From: Cardiocondyla obscurior
Taxonomy: Eukaryota > Arthropoda > Insecta > Hymenoptera > Formicidae
Assembly: GCF_019399895.1 (NCBI RefSeq)
Contig: NC_091870.1
Span: 3,306,001-3,370,000 of the forward strand
Reading direction: 5' to 3'
Length of the DNA stretch: 64,000 bases
Below, piece after piece: positions 40,516 through 52,245 of this stretch (position 1 is the stretch's first letter; each line of letters starts with the position of its first letter). A program made the translations under genes and the position numbers. The notes under the pieces are model-generated. The model searched no databases. It was given only the letters and a program-made list of their open reading frames with translations, and was not told the origin of the DNA.

Positions 40516-43500
40516 CGCAGCGTATTGAAGACAGAAATAGACCTCGTAAATTGTCACATCTGTCTTTGTTTATCAGATAAAATTAATTACCGAACCGTTA
40601 AAAAGATATAAATTATTTCGTGTTAAGATGACAAGAAACTGATATGTTCCTCGCACGACGCAATGGAAGTAATTGCGATAAAATGAACGCCGAACAGAAA
40701 CTGCGCGTAGAGGTAGAAAGAGTAATTTCATTCCACGAGATATATCAAAGATAAAAAAAAAAAAAATGTAAGAAAAAAAGAAATAGAGAAAGATAGATCG
40801 GTTGTGGTACGGAAAGGTAAGAAAAGAAAAGAAAAACTGCACGGAGAAAAGGGGAGAAAAAGGATGGTTGTCGCGGTGCGAGAAAGGGAGGGATCTGAGC
40901 GGCCACGCTGACACGTAACCTCATTTAAATGCGGTTACATGCTGCAAAATAACAGTCTTTTAAGCTTATGGCGGGTCCAATTAATTGTCCGGATCCCAGG
41001 GGAGGAGGGATTCGTCAGACCCGGGCCCCAACTTCGCGCCCGGTTCACTCGCATGCAAATCCAGCGCTCGCGATGTTACAGGTGGGAATTACGATTGCGT
41101 TATACTTGTCGAGCCGGAAACCAGACGGACGACTTTTAAACAAATTATCTCAGGGCTGCGTAAAATTCGACACGGCTCCGGCCGCGACGTCGCGTGAATA
41201 ATTCTACCACGGTTTGAAATTATTACCGCTGCTTCGTGTCTAAAAAAATTAGGTGGAGTGTAGATGCCTACTTTTAAAATTAACGTGGATTATATAATTA
41301 TTATTATTTTTTTAAACAATTTTCTTTTAACGTAGGAAACTTTGAAATACATGTAAAAATAATTCAAGAGTTAATTTGGTGAATATAACTTCGAAATGTC
41401 ATAGGTCTAGTTTTAAGAATGTTTTGATTCTCCGCGTGACGGGGCGCAGTAAAATGTAAGTTATAGATGAAATAAGTCAACTCGAGAAATAACTTATAAG
41501 AAGAGCATAAACCACATTCGCGATGCGTGACATAAGTAACACGTATCAGTTATATCCGAGACATGATGAACGCGTTCACTGAACTCGTCGCATTAATCAA
41601 CAAGTTCTGAAAGCCGACCAGAGATTACGAGGAAATTATAGCAGCGACCGATTAAGTCACTATTACGGCACGTCTCCGGATTTAAAAAAAATACAAATTC
41701 TAGATATAAAATAATCGCGTCAGAATTATAAACGCGCAGCACTTGACATTCTATTTTGATACAGTTATACAACTTTATATAATTAATAAACCCCTTTAGC
41801 TCTTCAGCGGGTTTTAATTTACAGTAAGCAAAAAATATATCACGCGACTTCAACATATTTTTAAAAAGCTAAATGTTCATTGCCCACCGACAAATTGCAA
41901 TTAGCCTTGATTTGAAAATTGATCTCGTTGCGGCAATTAGAACCGCACGACGTACACATTTTCCGCTATCATGATCGCCCCATTAGGTGAATATTTTGTA
42001 GTTCGCGATACCGTAATCGTTAACCCGCAATCATTAATCGTACAACCGATTCCACGTCCGCCGTTAATTTATCGGCGCGTTAATTCGCGCCTCGCGCCGC
42101 GGCGCTCTTAGGTGTTTACGCGAATTAAAAGGGCCCGTTCCTCGGGATACGTGCGCGGCCAGCTCGCGAACAAGTGTCGGCCTCGGCAACGCACGCGTAA
42201 TTGGTATTAATTAACTGGAAAGCGCGAATTAAATTAACGGTTCGCCGTCGAATAGAATCGCGTTGCATAACGAGAAGAGGGCCCCGAACGGAGGATTCTC
42301 TCGATCCTGCGCGCCTCGGGCACGGTGAAGGATGCGGGAGGATCGAAGGTTATTCCGCGAGCTCTCGACCGTTCGCGAGAGCGCGGTAAATGGCGACAGT
42401 AACATAATGCCCGTTTTGTTTCAACTCCTCCAGCGAGGTGTATACGACCACTTTGTATCCGCGAACGCGCTCGGAAAGATCCCCTTGCTCGATAAATATC
42501 TGTGCTCGTTTAGTCGAGCCCCATCAAGACGTGTTCAGCCTTCTTAATTTCGCCGAATCGGTGTTCATCATCGCGCGTATTTAGGTAAAGAAAAATTAGC
42601 CGGGTGTTTAATCTCGCGTATCTTTAACGCGGTATCGTGGATACATCCTTGTATCATATCCTGAATTGTAATGTAAAAAAGTGATACCTACGAGGTACGT
42701 ATTCATCACTCGGGCGAAATGACACGCCAGGTTTCTCCTCGCGATCTTTATCGATGGCGCAACGTCTCGGCTGGCAAAATTATAAATTAATTTCCGAATG
42801 TCTTTTAACGTAGCCGGCGCGGTGCCTAATCGTGACGCGAGAAATTTTCCTCCAACTTTAGCTCTATCCCCTGCCAATAAGAGCCAAGGAGAAAGTATAA
42901 ATAAGCACCTCTGATTAAACGGCGTATCTCCACGAGAGCCGTGCGTGTTCCCGAGCGAACAATAATTTACATGTCATCGACCTATTTGCGGGAATAACGA
43001 CGCACCGCGCACCCAACAGAGAAAGAGAAAAAGAGAAAGAGAGAGAACCTACGATTTTTCTCCGTTGCATCACATTGTTATCGCGCTCGAATCAACTGTG
43101 AGGCGTCTCACGGCGCTACTTCTCGCAAACAGCCGCTGGCTGCTGACATTTCCTAATCCGCGGCGGAGCAGAGAAAGAGAGAAAAACAAAGACGAGTTGG
43201 AGCGCGCGCGGCGGAATCGAGGAGATGCGCGTCGCACCTTTCACTCGCGGCGGCCGGGCATCCTCCGCGGGCTTTTACAAAAGGTTACATTTACATGCGC
43301 CGGCTAAGCCCCGGCTTCGTTGCCATTGTCGGGGCACATCATTGTCCCCCGGGGGTTACCGTCATCGGCACGTGCGGGCGAGCGCAGCGGCGGTGAAGAG
43401 AATGTCGGTCACTTACCGCGAGGGTGCCATTGATTCGAAGCGGGCGCACGTACGGAGAACCGCTCATTACCTACCCGCGCGGAGAACGCGGACAAAGATA

Positions 43501-43521
43501 ATAGACAAAGAAATATTAACC

Positions 43522-43649
43522 TGCATAGAAATGCAAAAAGGCTACTCTCTCGCGTCTCTTTGTCCGCGCTCGGCGCACCGGCGCGTACGCGCGTACAAAA
43601 CACGGAGATGATTATTTTCTCTCCCCTTTTCCCTTTGCATTTCTATGCA
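43522..43649. repeat. 16-bp perfect inverted repeat 96 bp apart
   Basis: TGCATAGAAATGCAAA at 43522-43537 and TTTGCATTTCTATGCA at 43634-43649 are exact reverse complements. Each arm contains ATGCAAA, the core of a POU/octamer site. It may be a paired binding site, a foldback or the ends of an old small element. Confidence 0.55.
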
Positions 43650-45887
43650 CGCGGGATAATATCCTTTCAAACATGACAGATCCCTTTTACGCCGGGCCAC
43701 ATCTAAATGAGTACAATTATCTTCTACTATTTCCCCTTTTGAAATGATTAACTTGTACCTACACCCGTCATTATCGGGCTTTCCGATCTTTCAGGCCGAT
43801 GAAAATTATCCCCCGCGTTGCGAAAGCTCCGAGAAGCGTCTTCTGACTTATGCGCGGCCAAGATCGATTGTAATGACGCTTTTTACGGGCGCGTAATAAT
43901 GTTCTCAAGCCCCGCCGCCGCCGCCGATAACCGTGATTTAGCCGGGGAAATATTTCACGTAACTCCGCGCGTCTCCTCCTCCCCCCTTTCCTCCCTTTCT
44001 GGACCCCGAGGAGGAGTTAAATCTTGCGAGTGCCAAGGCCGCACGCATTTGCACCGCGCGGTTTATCTTCATCTTGCGCTTGAACTTTCACGATTTTATT
44101 AGCGGGTAAACACCGCACACCCAGCGATAAATTATTCCCCCTCCCCTCGTGAGGGCGGAGGGAAGGAAAAAAAAGAAAAAAGAGAGGAAAAAGGGACCGT
44201 GCGTTCGCGCCGTCCTCCCCCGCGCGGTAGGATGCGTGCAGAAGAATGCACTTTCTCGCATACCCGCATTGCGCGCGGACGCGCGCTTATATTTATTCCA
44301 CAATAAATTATCGTAACAATAAATAAAACCCTCATTACAACCTCGCCGGTGTCGCGCGACGGCCAACGCGCCGCCGCGAACAAGTGATAGCAATCAACTG
44401 TAATTCGACATCGTACCTGCGCTCGCACTCTGCAAACACGGCGCATAAATAGGGACAAATCGCCGTGGCGATTTCTACGCGTGTAATTCGCGTTTTATCG
44501 CGTCCGCGTCCTTGGCTGCGATTCGCATACGGCGAGTGACCGGTGCGAAGGACCCGCGATGAAAACAATAAATAATATAACGAGAGAAAGAGAGAGAAAA
44601 AGAGAGTGAGATCCGGCAACGGCCGACGCCGATAACAATTGAGAGAAACGATCGCGCGGAATTAATTATCGCACTCCGCCTAAGGCGGGAGGAGTGCGTA
44701 CGTTCCTTTCTTTCCACCCCCGAAGCCCTCGTTCTCTCTTTTCCTCGCGCGAGAGCTCCATTAGATAACTCTTTGTCCCGTCCGGAAAAGGGAATGGCAT
44801 TTCCTTTTATCGTTCCTTTGGCCGTCCAATTAATTGCACCGAGCCGAGGCCGAGAGCCGACAAAAGGGCGAATCGGATTGTCGAAATGGAACAGACCGAG
44901 TGGCGGCATATATATATAGAACGCCGGGATTATTATAAAATTGTCGCGTGATTAAAATGAGCGCGAACGACGATGGGAAGTAAGGCTTTTAAACCTTTTT
45001 CTGAAGGAATAAAATTAATATAAAAAATTAACTAAAATAGAAAAATTATTAGATTGTTATTGAGAGATTGAAACTAATCGGCGAATTAACGAGAATGTAG
45101 TCATCAACGAGATTTCATGGAAAAGTTAATAGATGTACTTTCTCCAAAAAAGCACTTGCATCAATTGCACCGCTGCGAAATACGAAAGCAGTCGAATGCT
45201 CGTTTTTGCTTTTTTGAATTAAAAAAAAAAAAAAGGAATTATAAAAAACTTATCACGATAGATATAAAAAGCCGCACAAGATCGACTTTCTTTCCACTAT
45301 ATAGTGTGCGCGCATTAAATTAATGAAAAGTAGTCATTTAATCTCGCGACTTTCACACGTTTAAAATTATATTTAGACCCCACAGGCCTGCAATTCCAGG
45401 AAAAAGTAAAGAAAAAGGTCTCTTCGCCACAAAACGAGACGCCGGCCTTTCAAACGAATGAAATTTAATCTACTTCAAATTGTTGCATGTAAACTACAAT
45501 TACGCGTTACTTACGCGATATTAAATGGTTCGGAAAATATCCTCGATGATTTAAAAAAGGAGACAGCGCGCGGAATTGCTTATTAAAGCGGACGGCGGAT
45601 AGGAGTATAAGTTTCTTCGTGGTCCCAGTCTCACGCGACATATCCCTTAATTAGACTTGCCGGCGATCCTAGAGGCGGACTGTCGCCGGATAATTAAGCG
45701 TAACGCACGGGAACCTTGATTTCGCGTCGCGGGATAGACGCAGACGGAAGTGTCCCGCCGTAGCACGTGGGGAACGCCCTGGAAAGTGTGGGAGGAGCGG
45801 CACGAGGAAGTGTTTCTCTGTCGCGGGTGCGCGAAGGCTCACCATGGCTACGGCCGCAGCATCGTCGGCGGGTACGAGACGAAAGAA

Positions 45888-45953
45888 CGAAAAGAAAGGG
45901 AAAAGAGAGAAAGAGAGAGAAAGAGAAAAAGAGAGAGAGAGAGAGAAAGAGAG
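45888..45953. repeat. Long GA/GAAA purine tract
   Basis: About 66 bases of purines only. The tract keeps several frames open on both strands, giving low-complexity Lys/Arg/Glu or Leu/Ser/Phe frames up to about 188 codons that I do not regard as genes. Confidence 0.85.
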
Positions 45954-46089
45954 ACCGGCGAGAAGGGAAAGGTAAGGGCAAGGCAGGCCGGACAGTGGCC
46001 AAGAAGCGAGCAACGCGGCGGCGGGCATGCACAGGCGGTTCGTCTCGGTTCGTCGACCTCGGCAGGAATGCAAGGCATAACCTACCGTA

Positions 46090-46155
46090 ACACCACCACC
46101 AGTGCCAGCACCAGCACCACCACGACGACGACGTCACCACCGACAACGGCACCGA
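46090..46155. repeat. CAC/CAG/ACG trinucleotide-rich stretch
   Basis: Imperfect trinucleotide units (CACCACCACCAG, then CAC and ACG units), reading as Thr/Ser-rich on the plus strand. It could be part of a low-complexity coding region, but there is no splice or domain support. Confidence 0.6.
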
Positions 46156-47531
46156 GCGACGCGAATCCGAGTCCGTGTCGGCGACGTGTAACCACCTGCA
46201 AGTGCCGCGCTGGAGAGCCCGCGCGTCCGCAACCCTCTTAGAAAACCACCGATCACGCACACATCGCTCTCGCCGCTCTGCCTTCCCCGCGCTGAATCAG
46301 CCGCTCGCGCCGCGACATCGTGGATCAAATATCGTAGATCCCGAGGCGCGATAAAAGTAACGACTTGAGGTCGACCGCGATATTCTGCGGGATCGTTCGG
46401 CCGGCCGGCCGAGGTGCTCGCAAAGCACGTACAATTCACGGGGGAATGAGTTTTAAAGAGGCTCTCAGCGTTGGTCTTAAAATCTCGAATGCGGCCTAAT
46501 TAAATTCTAGTTAAAAACCGATCGCTGCGTAATGAGTTTTTTTTAACGATATTTTGAATTTTTATACTTTTAAGTTTTTAAGTATGTTAATCATTTTTTT
46601 TTTTTTTTTTTTTTTTTTTCTATCGCGCAATTCCTGTTTTATTATAAAATAACACGCTTTTTTCAACGAATAAATTTTTAACTTTGATCTCAATAAGATT
46701 TTCCAACGAAATTACACGGACGAATGCAGGCGTTTGTTAATAACTGGTCTTCTTAATTGCTCGAATACGCGCGTTACGCTTATTATAAATGCGCGCTTTC
46801 AATATTACGCTCCTTGCGGTCGACTTCCGGCTGTTTCCCAACATCAATTAACAGTTAATCGAGATTAACCAGGAAATCTCAGTAATTGACTGAATAATTT
46901 CGCGCGCGACCCCGATATGACTTTTGCAAACTCGGCCCGAGTCCGTGACTCGCCATGAGAATTCATTTGCAAAGAAAAAGCACCGCGATAAACCTTCGCC
47001 GCGCATAAAGGCTCTCTCGCGCGAGAGAAATGATTGGTATATACGAGACTTCGTAGAAGAAGCGGTACGCGTGTAACATACGATCGTAAGAGTTCCGCTA
47101 TTCTGTGTCCAATTTGAAAGCTACGACCGCCGCAGGAATTCGCCATCGTTCGAGGGATCGTCAGACTTGAGGGAAGTAGAAGAAAGCGTAAAGTAGATAG
47201 ATTGGAGGAACAAGACGAGAGTACTGTGTCGACGATTCGAGCGCGCGTTAACAACCGCGTGCGAGTAATAACACAATGCGGTCAACGATGGGTGGAAAAA
47301 AAAAAAAAAAAGAAAAAGGAAAAAAAAAAGAAAATGAGTAATAGAGAGAAAAGAGAAATATATAAATTCCATGACAGATACTTTTCCATAAAATCTCGTA
47401 AACGACCACGCGCTACGGTTAATCGGCCGTTAATCGCCGAGATCCTGTGTGGCGCCTGGCACGTATTTATCCTAACGGGAAAATCGCTAATAGTAGCCGC
47501 GATGGGCAATCGTCGGTGGACCGCTGTCGAC

Positions 47532-48257
47532 AGGTACAGTTACAGGGATAAGACCACCTCGGAGGATTACGGTCATGTCCTTTACAGGCACGTGATGAGT
47601 ACAATCATTTTTTGGGAGTTTCGTACGTACGGCTAACTCTTACTTCCTCCCAGTAAAAATAAAGATATAATACGCGGGTATAAGTAGCAGCACGAGCTGT
47701 GTCGATTTCAACTTAAATTTTTTTTTATTCAGGATTAATATATTTATAAAAAAATATTTTTTTTATAACGTTGCGATGTAATTGAAATATCAGTATGATA
47801 TTGCGATGTTAAAATAATTATTCAGAGAACTTAATATTTAATGACAAACACGCAATGCAGTAAACTACTCCTAGCGTTTTATTGCATTCTGCAAATTCCA
47901 ACGAGTCAATCCTAAAAGAGCGATTGAAAGAGGAGCTTTGCAGTATGCAATTTCCTTCGAACGCCGTCATTAGAAATCGCCAATGTCACGTTCAAGGACC
48001 GACGTTATCCTATCGTGTAACGGAAGACGATTACGTGCGCCCCGTTATGTAAAACTAATCGGATATTCGAAAATTGAGGTCGTCGCGATAACTAAAAAAA
48101 AAAAAAAGAAAAAAGAGAGCGCGATGACGATTGACGGTCGATGATCGAAGCAGATTTGCGCGAATAGGTAATAGTCGATGGCGACGACGATGGCAGTGAC
48201 GGTAAACTGCGAACGAGGTACAGTTATACAGATAAGACCGTCTCGAAGGATCACGAT
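47532..48257. repeat. Diverged direct repeat pair, about 42 bp each
   Basis: A segment starting GGTACAGTTACAGGGATAAG near 47532 recurs as GGTACAGTTATACAGATAAG near 48216. By hand alignment about 32 of 42 positions agree. The shared stretch is in different reading frames, so it is not a protein-level match. Both copies follow GAT/CGA-rich sequence, which suggests a larger, more decayed local duplication or two copies of one repeat. Confidence 0.4.
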
Positions 48258-50999
48258 TGCAATCCGCGGCTTCATCATTCAACAGGATCTCCAACGATTC
48301 GCTAAGGTATCTAAGGTCTACGTTGTCCCGTCTAATTCCCGATCCTGTTTTACAAATGAGCCACAATAGAAACGCGAGACAATAAGTTTCTCAAGGCTGT
48401 AGAATTATGCGACTTATTAATTGGATCGAAGAACAAACACTAAAGTCTTAAAATAAAATTTAAAAAAAAATAAAAATAAAATAAAATAAAATAAAAAATC
48501 CAAGAAAGATGGATTAACCCGATCTTCCAGATTTTAATTAAGATTTTGTAAACCTCGAGCAATCTTTCAAAAAAAACGAGAATTCGCTTACACTTTATCG
48601 CTGCTAATTACTAACCAATTATTATCAATCGAGCTTAAAATTACTTCGTCATTTTTAATAGTGTCAAGAAACATGGTAAAAACCATTAACGGTTGAATGA
48701 ACAAGTAATGCCCCATTCGCCTGTTATTCTTTATTTTTCGCCATGAAAGTCCGTTGGTATATTTTTTATTTTTTTTTTATTTCGCGTAAATGCGCGCCCG
48801 AAGTGCTCCGGCCGGAAGTCCGCGAGGCCCGAGCACACATTGCGCGTTCCAAGTTCTTAACGAAGTGAAGCATTAATGGAGAATCGCTTTCACCGTTCGG
48901 CAAAGCAAGTCTCCGCTTGTTCTGGCTCCCTTTCATCATTATCCTCCTCGTCTACCGGTGAAACCGCGCCGTCGCGAACTCTCCAGCCGCCTCCTCGTGA
49001 CCTTTCCAAGGCGTGCCGATTCATCGGTATCTCATCCTAACGATTACGACTGGCGATCGCGACTAGTTTTCCCGCCTCGCGTTAATCGTGCGTAAATCTC
49101 GTAATTTTCTTTATTTTTTCTTCGTGCGTTACGCAATTTGCGATCTCTTGGCGTCGTCGATACTGCCGATTACAGTCGGTCGTAAAGAAACGCATTCGTA
49201 CAATTCAGAAAATAACATCGTTCGGCTAAGGCGACCATACATCATAATTCCGACAGTGGTATGCGTGCGTTACCATTTTCTTTTTTTTTTTTCTTTTTCC
49301 CTTCCGCTCATTCAGCGGCACGCGATCGTTTCCAAGGTGTAATCCTTATTTGGCCCGCGAACCAGAGCCCCACGGTAGCAGTGTATACCCAGAATGACCT
49401 CGCCTACCAATCCCCGAAGATTGCCTCTCGCGACTCGTCCGATGAATAGCGAGTAATAGCCACCGGTACGTATTCGCGCAACCCCGCCGCTGTGCCGCCG
49501 ACCGATTTTTCTTATTATCCTCATTTCATTAATCGGCTAAAAATGCACTCAAGGTGACGCGAGACGAAGAGAACGACGTCACGATGTCCTTGCGACGGCA
49601 ACCGCGGCGATATTGTAACGTAGAGCTACGTCGGAATTACGCGGTCGGAGCTTGCTCGCGGAATTACGCCAAACAAATCGCGTTTTTCGCGAAATCGTAT
49701 TTCTCGCTAAGGCGAATTGTATAGCTGCGAACGATCGAGAGAATGACTCAGCCTCTGTCATCCGAACCACCTTGACAAGCCTCGCGAGCGAGTGGCATAA
49801 TTTGCCCGCGATCCTTCGCATTCCAGGTTAAGAACGGCCGCGCACGAGATTCGATTTCGTTAACATCGTGAAAACGTATAATCGCGAATATCTCCGGCTG
49901 GCGCGCGCAAAGTTAGGGGCGGATTTTTATCCGCTCAGCTATTTCGGTTCGCGCACGCCTTTTTGCGCGCCGCGAGTGCACTTTACCCGACATTCCCGCA
50001 TATAAACCGAGAAAAATACGAGGATTCTCGAAAGACGGGGAAAATTAAAATTCAGGGGATTATAAGCGAGAATCGTTGAATCCAGCCGCGTTCTCTCTTT
50101 CTTCCGACTTCGCATCCGGAATTCCAAGATACTCTCGCGCTGAAAAGTCGGAGTCGTTTGAGCGGATTGCGATTAAGCGTAACGTCGTCGCACTCGGGGC
50201 TCCGCGTTAATAGCGCGTAACGAAATTAGAAAATCACGAAAATAAACAGCGCATTAATATCCGTGCAACTATTCGCGAACGGGCGAAAGATATCATAATA
50301 AAGCGGCGGCGGCGGCGTCATAGAACTTCCTGCATCTCGCCAGTTACGATGATGTATCGAGGGTGACGCAATCGTGTCAGCTATGAATTATGACCGTAAT
50401 CGCGTTGCACGAGCAGTAACTACGCATACGCACGGGATTAGGAGCAGCTGGATTAACAAATCCTCAGATAAATAAGCGAGAAGAAGCACTCGCGCGAATA
50501 TGTACGTCGCATATCATTCCGTCACTCTCCTCGTCCTTTCCGATTCGCGACGCGGCAGCTGGAATTTAATCTACACCAGCAATCGAAATAAGCGATAGAC
50601 ATAGATATTTCTAATTAATGCAAATTAATTATATAATAACTCGGCGAAGGTCAATATGCGCCGAACGTGCATTAAACTCGCACGTAAAGTCGCGAACGCT
50701 CGTTAAAAAAAAAAAAAAAAAAAAAAAAAACGCGTCTCTCGATGTACCGTTATTTGATCCGAATTAATTTCGAGCCGAAGAACGTAACGCACGCAATTGC
50801 TCGACAGTTCAAATTTACAAACGTATCGTGCGTTTCTTGTTACCGTTTTGTCAGCATTTATTTTCTATCGATCGGTATATTAATCGCTATATAACCGAAA
50901 CGCTGGATTTACACAGCTAATTTAAGGTTTTAAAACTCGGTATCGGTTTAATTTACAATTAATATTCAGCATATAAAATTATTTTATAACGCGTTAAAT

Positions 51000-51553
51000 T
51001 GTGTAGAGGTGAGAAAGAAAGAGAGAGAGACGTACAGGTAGCTGGGGGTAAGGGGGAGGTGAGGGTGAGCGGCGTACGTGTCGCGCGCTAGCTGCGATCC
51101 CCCACTACCCCCACTCTCGCTCTGTCCTTCTCGAACGGTCGAACGAAGCGTACGTACGCAGCACGTGCTCCGTACGTATTAAAGATCTACGTACATTCGA
51201 CGGGCCAGATAGATATAATCTGGTGTGAATTTCCATCCTGGATCAATCGTGCGTACCGGTGACTACATGTTTTCGATAAAAAGTAAGTTAAAACCACGTG
51301 CATACGCGTACATTAAATTCGTCTCTTGTTGCCGTGAACGAAGCAGGGACGAGTACAGTCGGGCTCGAGGGAAGAAAGTTTAGATCGACGAGTTCGCGAT
51401 AGATTCGGGAGATATTCGTTCGTCGTGTAGGAATGCGATACCTCAAAAATCTTTTTCGCTACCGTATTTTTGTGGCTGCGTAGTGTGACCGAGAGTAGAG
51501 GTCGGTCGCGCGTGCGACATACACATCTCGCGCGGTGATCACGTAAAACATAA
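51000..51553 (+). promoter_or_regulatory. Possible promoter and first-exon zone of plus-strand transcript
   Basis: This stretch precedes the strong exon at 51732. It is rich in CpG and has a GA run (about 51010-51030), a G-rich block and a C-rich block near 51100-51120. Two good plus-strand donors follow: AAAAA|GTAAGT at 51283 and TAA|GTATGT at 51554. Either could end a first exon. The transcription start is not fixed; ACAGTC near 51355 loosely resembles an arthropod initiator. An ATG at 51267-51269 lies 16 nt before the first donor. If used and joined to 51732, it would read 62 codons before TAA at 51902-51904. This is inference from splice signals and position. Confidence 0.3.
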
Positions 51554-51731
51554 GTATGTGCCGGCCGGTCGGCTACCGTGGATATATTACCTGATGCAAA
51601 CTGACCATCGCGATCGATAACGTGTACGCGTAAAGTATCTGTGAAGCGAATAGAATAATTATAATTACTTGTAACGCAGCAGGTTTAATTTTGTACATTT
51701 TACTAACCAAATATAATTTTTTTTGTTTCAG

Positions 51732-52091
51732 ATACAACCAGAGGAAGACCTTCATCAAAGGAGCACCAGCCTGACATCCCCGTTGGAAAAAAGTGGAAAG
51801 AGAATAGTGTCGCACGCCGAAAATTATCACGAATACGAACCGCAGACGGTTCGTCGGTCGCCTCGGGAGTTCCGCTAAGTAATCGGCGTCATTCTTTTAC
51901 ATAAAAATTTTTTTAACGGGAGTGCCATGGACTATCGTGCGAAAGTGTTAAGTAAAAAATTAATTTTTGCAACAGTAAATTATCGGGCGCGTTCGCGAGT
52001 GTCCTACGCGGAAGGATGACTCGTCACGACGTCCGAACTGAGAGGAGGAGCAGGCCCAGGGGGCATCCTGCATCGGCGGAGCAACTTATAG
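51732..52091 (+). other. Exon B of an unidentified plus-strand gene (5' exon)
   Basis: The acceptor is strong: branchpoint CTAAC at 51703-51707, then a T-rich tract and TTTCAG ending at 51731. The exon most likely ends at the donor TATAG|GTAAAT, with GT at 52092-52093. The 360 nt have several stops in every frame, so much of it is probably 5' untranslated. Two starts stand out. ATG 51927 has G at -3 and +4 and reads 30 codons to TGA at 52017-52019. ATG 52016 has A at -3 and overlaps that stop in an ATGA arrangement; it stays open for 25 codons to the splice site in phase 1, beginning MTRHDVRTERR. Joined directly to exon D, it continues in frame. The gene is not recognised. The minus-strand hydrophobic frame over this exon is treated as antisense noise. 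Confidence 0.55.
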
Positions 52092-52201
52092 GTAAATATC
52101 AATTCTCTAAATTAAATTAAAAAAAAAAATTTCTTTTTTTTTTGTTAAATTTAATTCATAACTAACATGTCTACATTAATTTTTTCCTCTTTATGTTACA
52201 G

Positions 52202-52245
52202 TCACCGGCAGAATTCTTCAACTCCGCTGAAGTTCATGCAGATCG
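52202..52245 (+). other. Exon C, 44-nt possible alternative start exon
   Basis: The acceptor has branchpoint CTAAC at 52162-52166, a pyrimidine tract (TTTTTTCCTCTTT) and TTACAG ending at 52201. The donor is GATCG|GTGAGT. At 44 nt the exon changes frame. If read on from ATG 52016 in exon B it meets TGA after nine codons. It has its own ATG at 52236-52238, which leaves the exon in phase 1 as MQI plus G and enters exon D in the open frame. Inclusion or skipping could therefore select between two N-termini. A third reading, HRQNSSTPLKFMQI, is also open across the exon, but in exon B this frame meets a TGA near 52047 with no ATG between. The exon itself is well supported; its coding use is inferred. 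Confidence 0.5.

Larger units (their letters stand above)
27569..51000 (-). other. Presumed upstream outspread intron or intergenic DNA
   Basis: I found no confident exon here. The N-terminal outspread region, with its conserved CRKF and NKSKC-type motifs, was not found by eye, so those exons may lie beyond the window. Contents include an A43 run, a T26 run at 31093-31118, GA microsatellites, a long purine tract near 45.9 kb, a trinucleotide-rich patch near 46.1 kb and T26/A26 runs at 46594-46619 and 50705-50730. Two weak exon-like segments are listed separately. Where outspread ends and the plus-strand transcript territory begins cannot be told from sequence alone. Confidence 0.4.

Noticed and set aside
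45694..46260. 188-codon minus and 163-codon plus frames over the same DNA
   Set aside because: Both run through a GA microsatellite and trinucleotide repeats that cannot create stops; no domain or conserved motif seen.
51573..51830. Hydrophobic 85-codon minus-strand frame
   Set aside because: It is antisense to exon B and its T-rich acceptor, which explain the hydrophobic codons.
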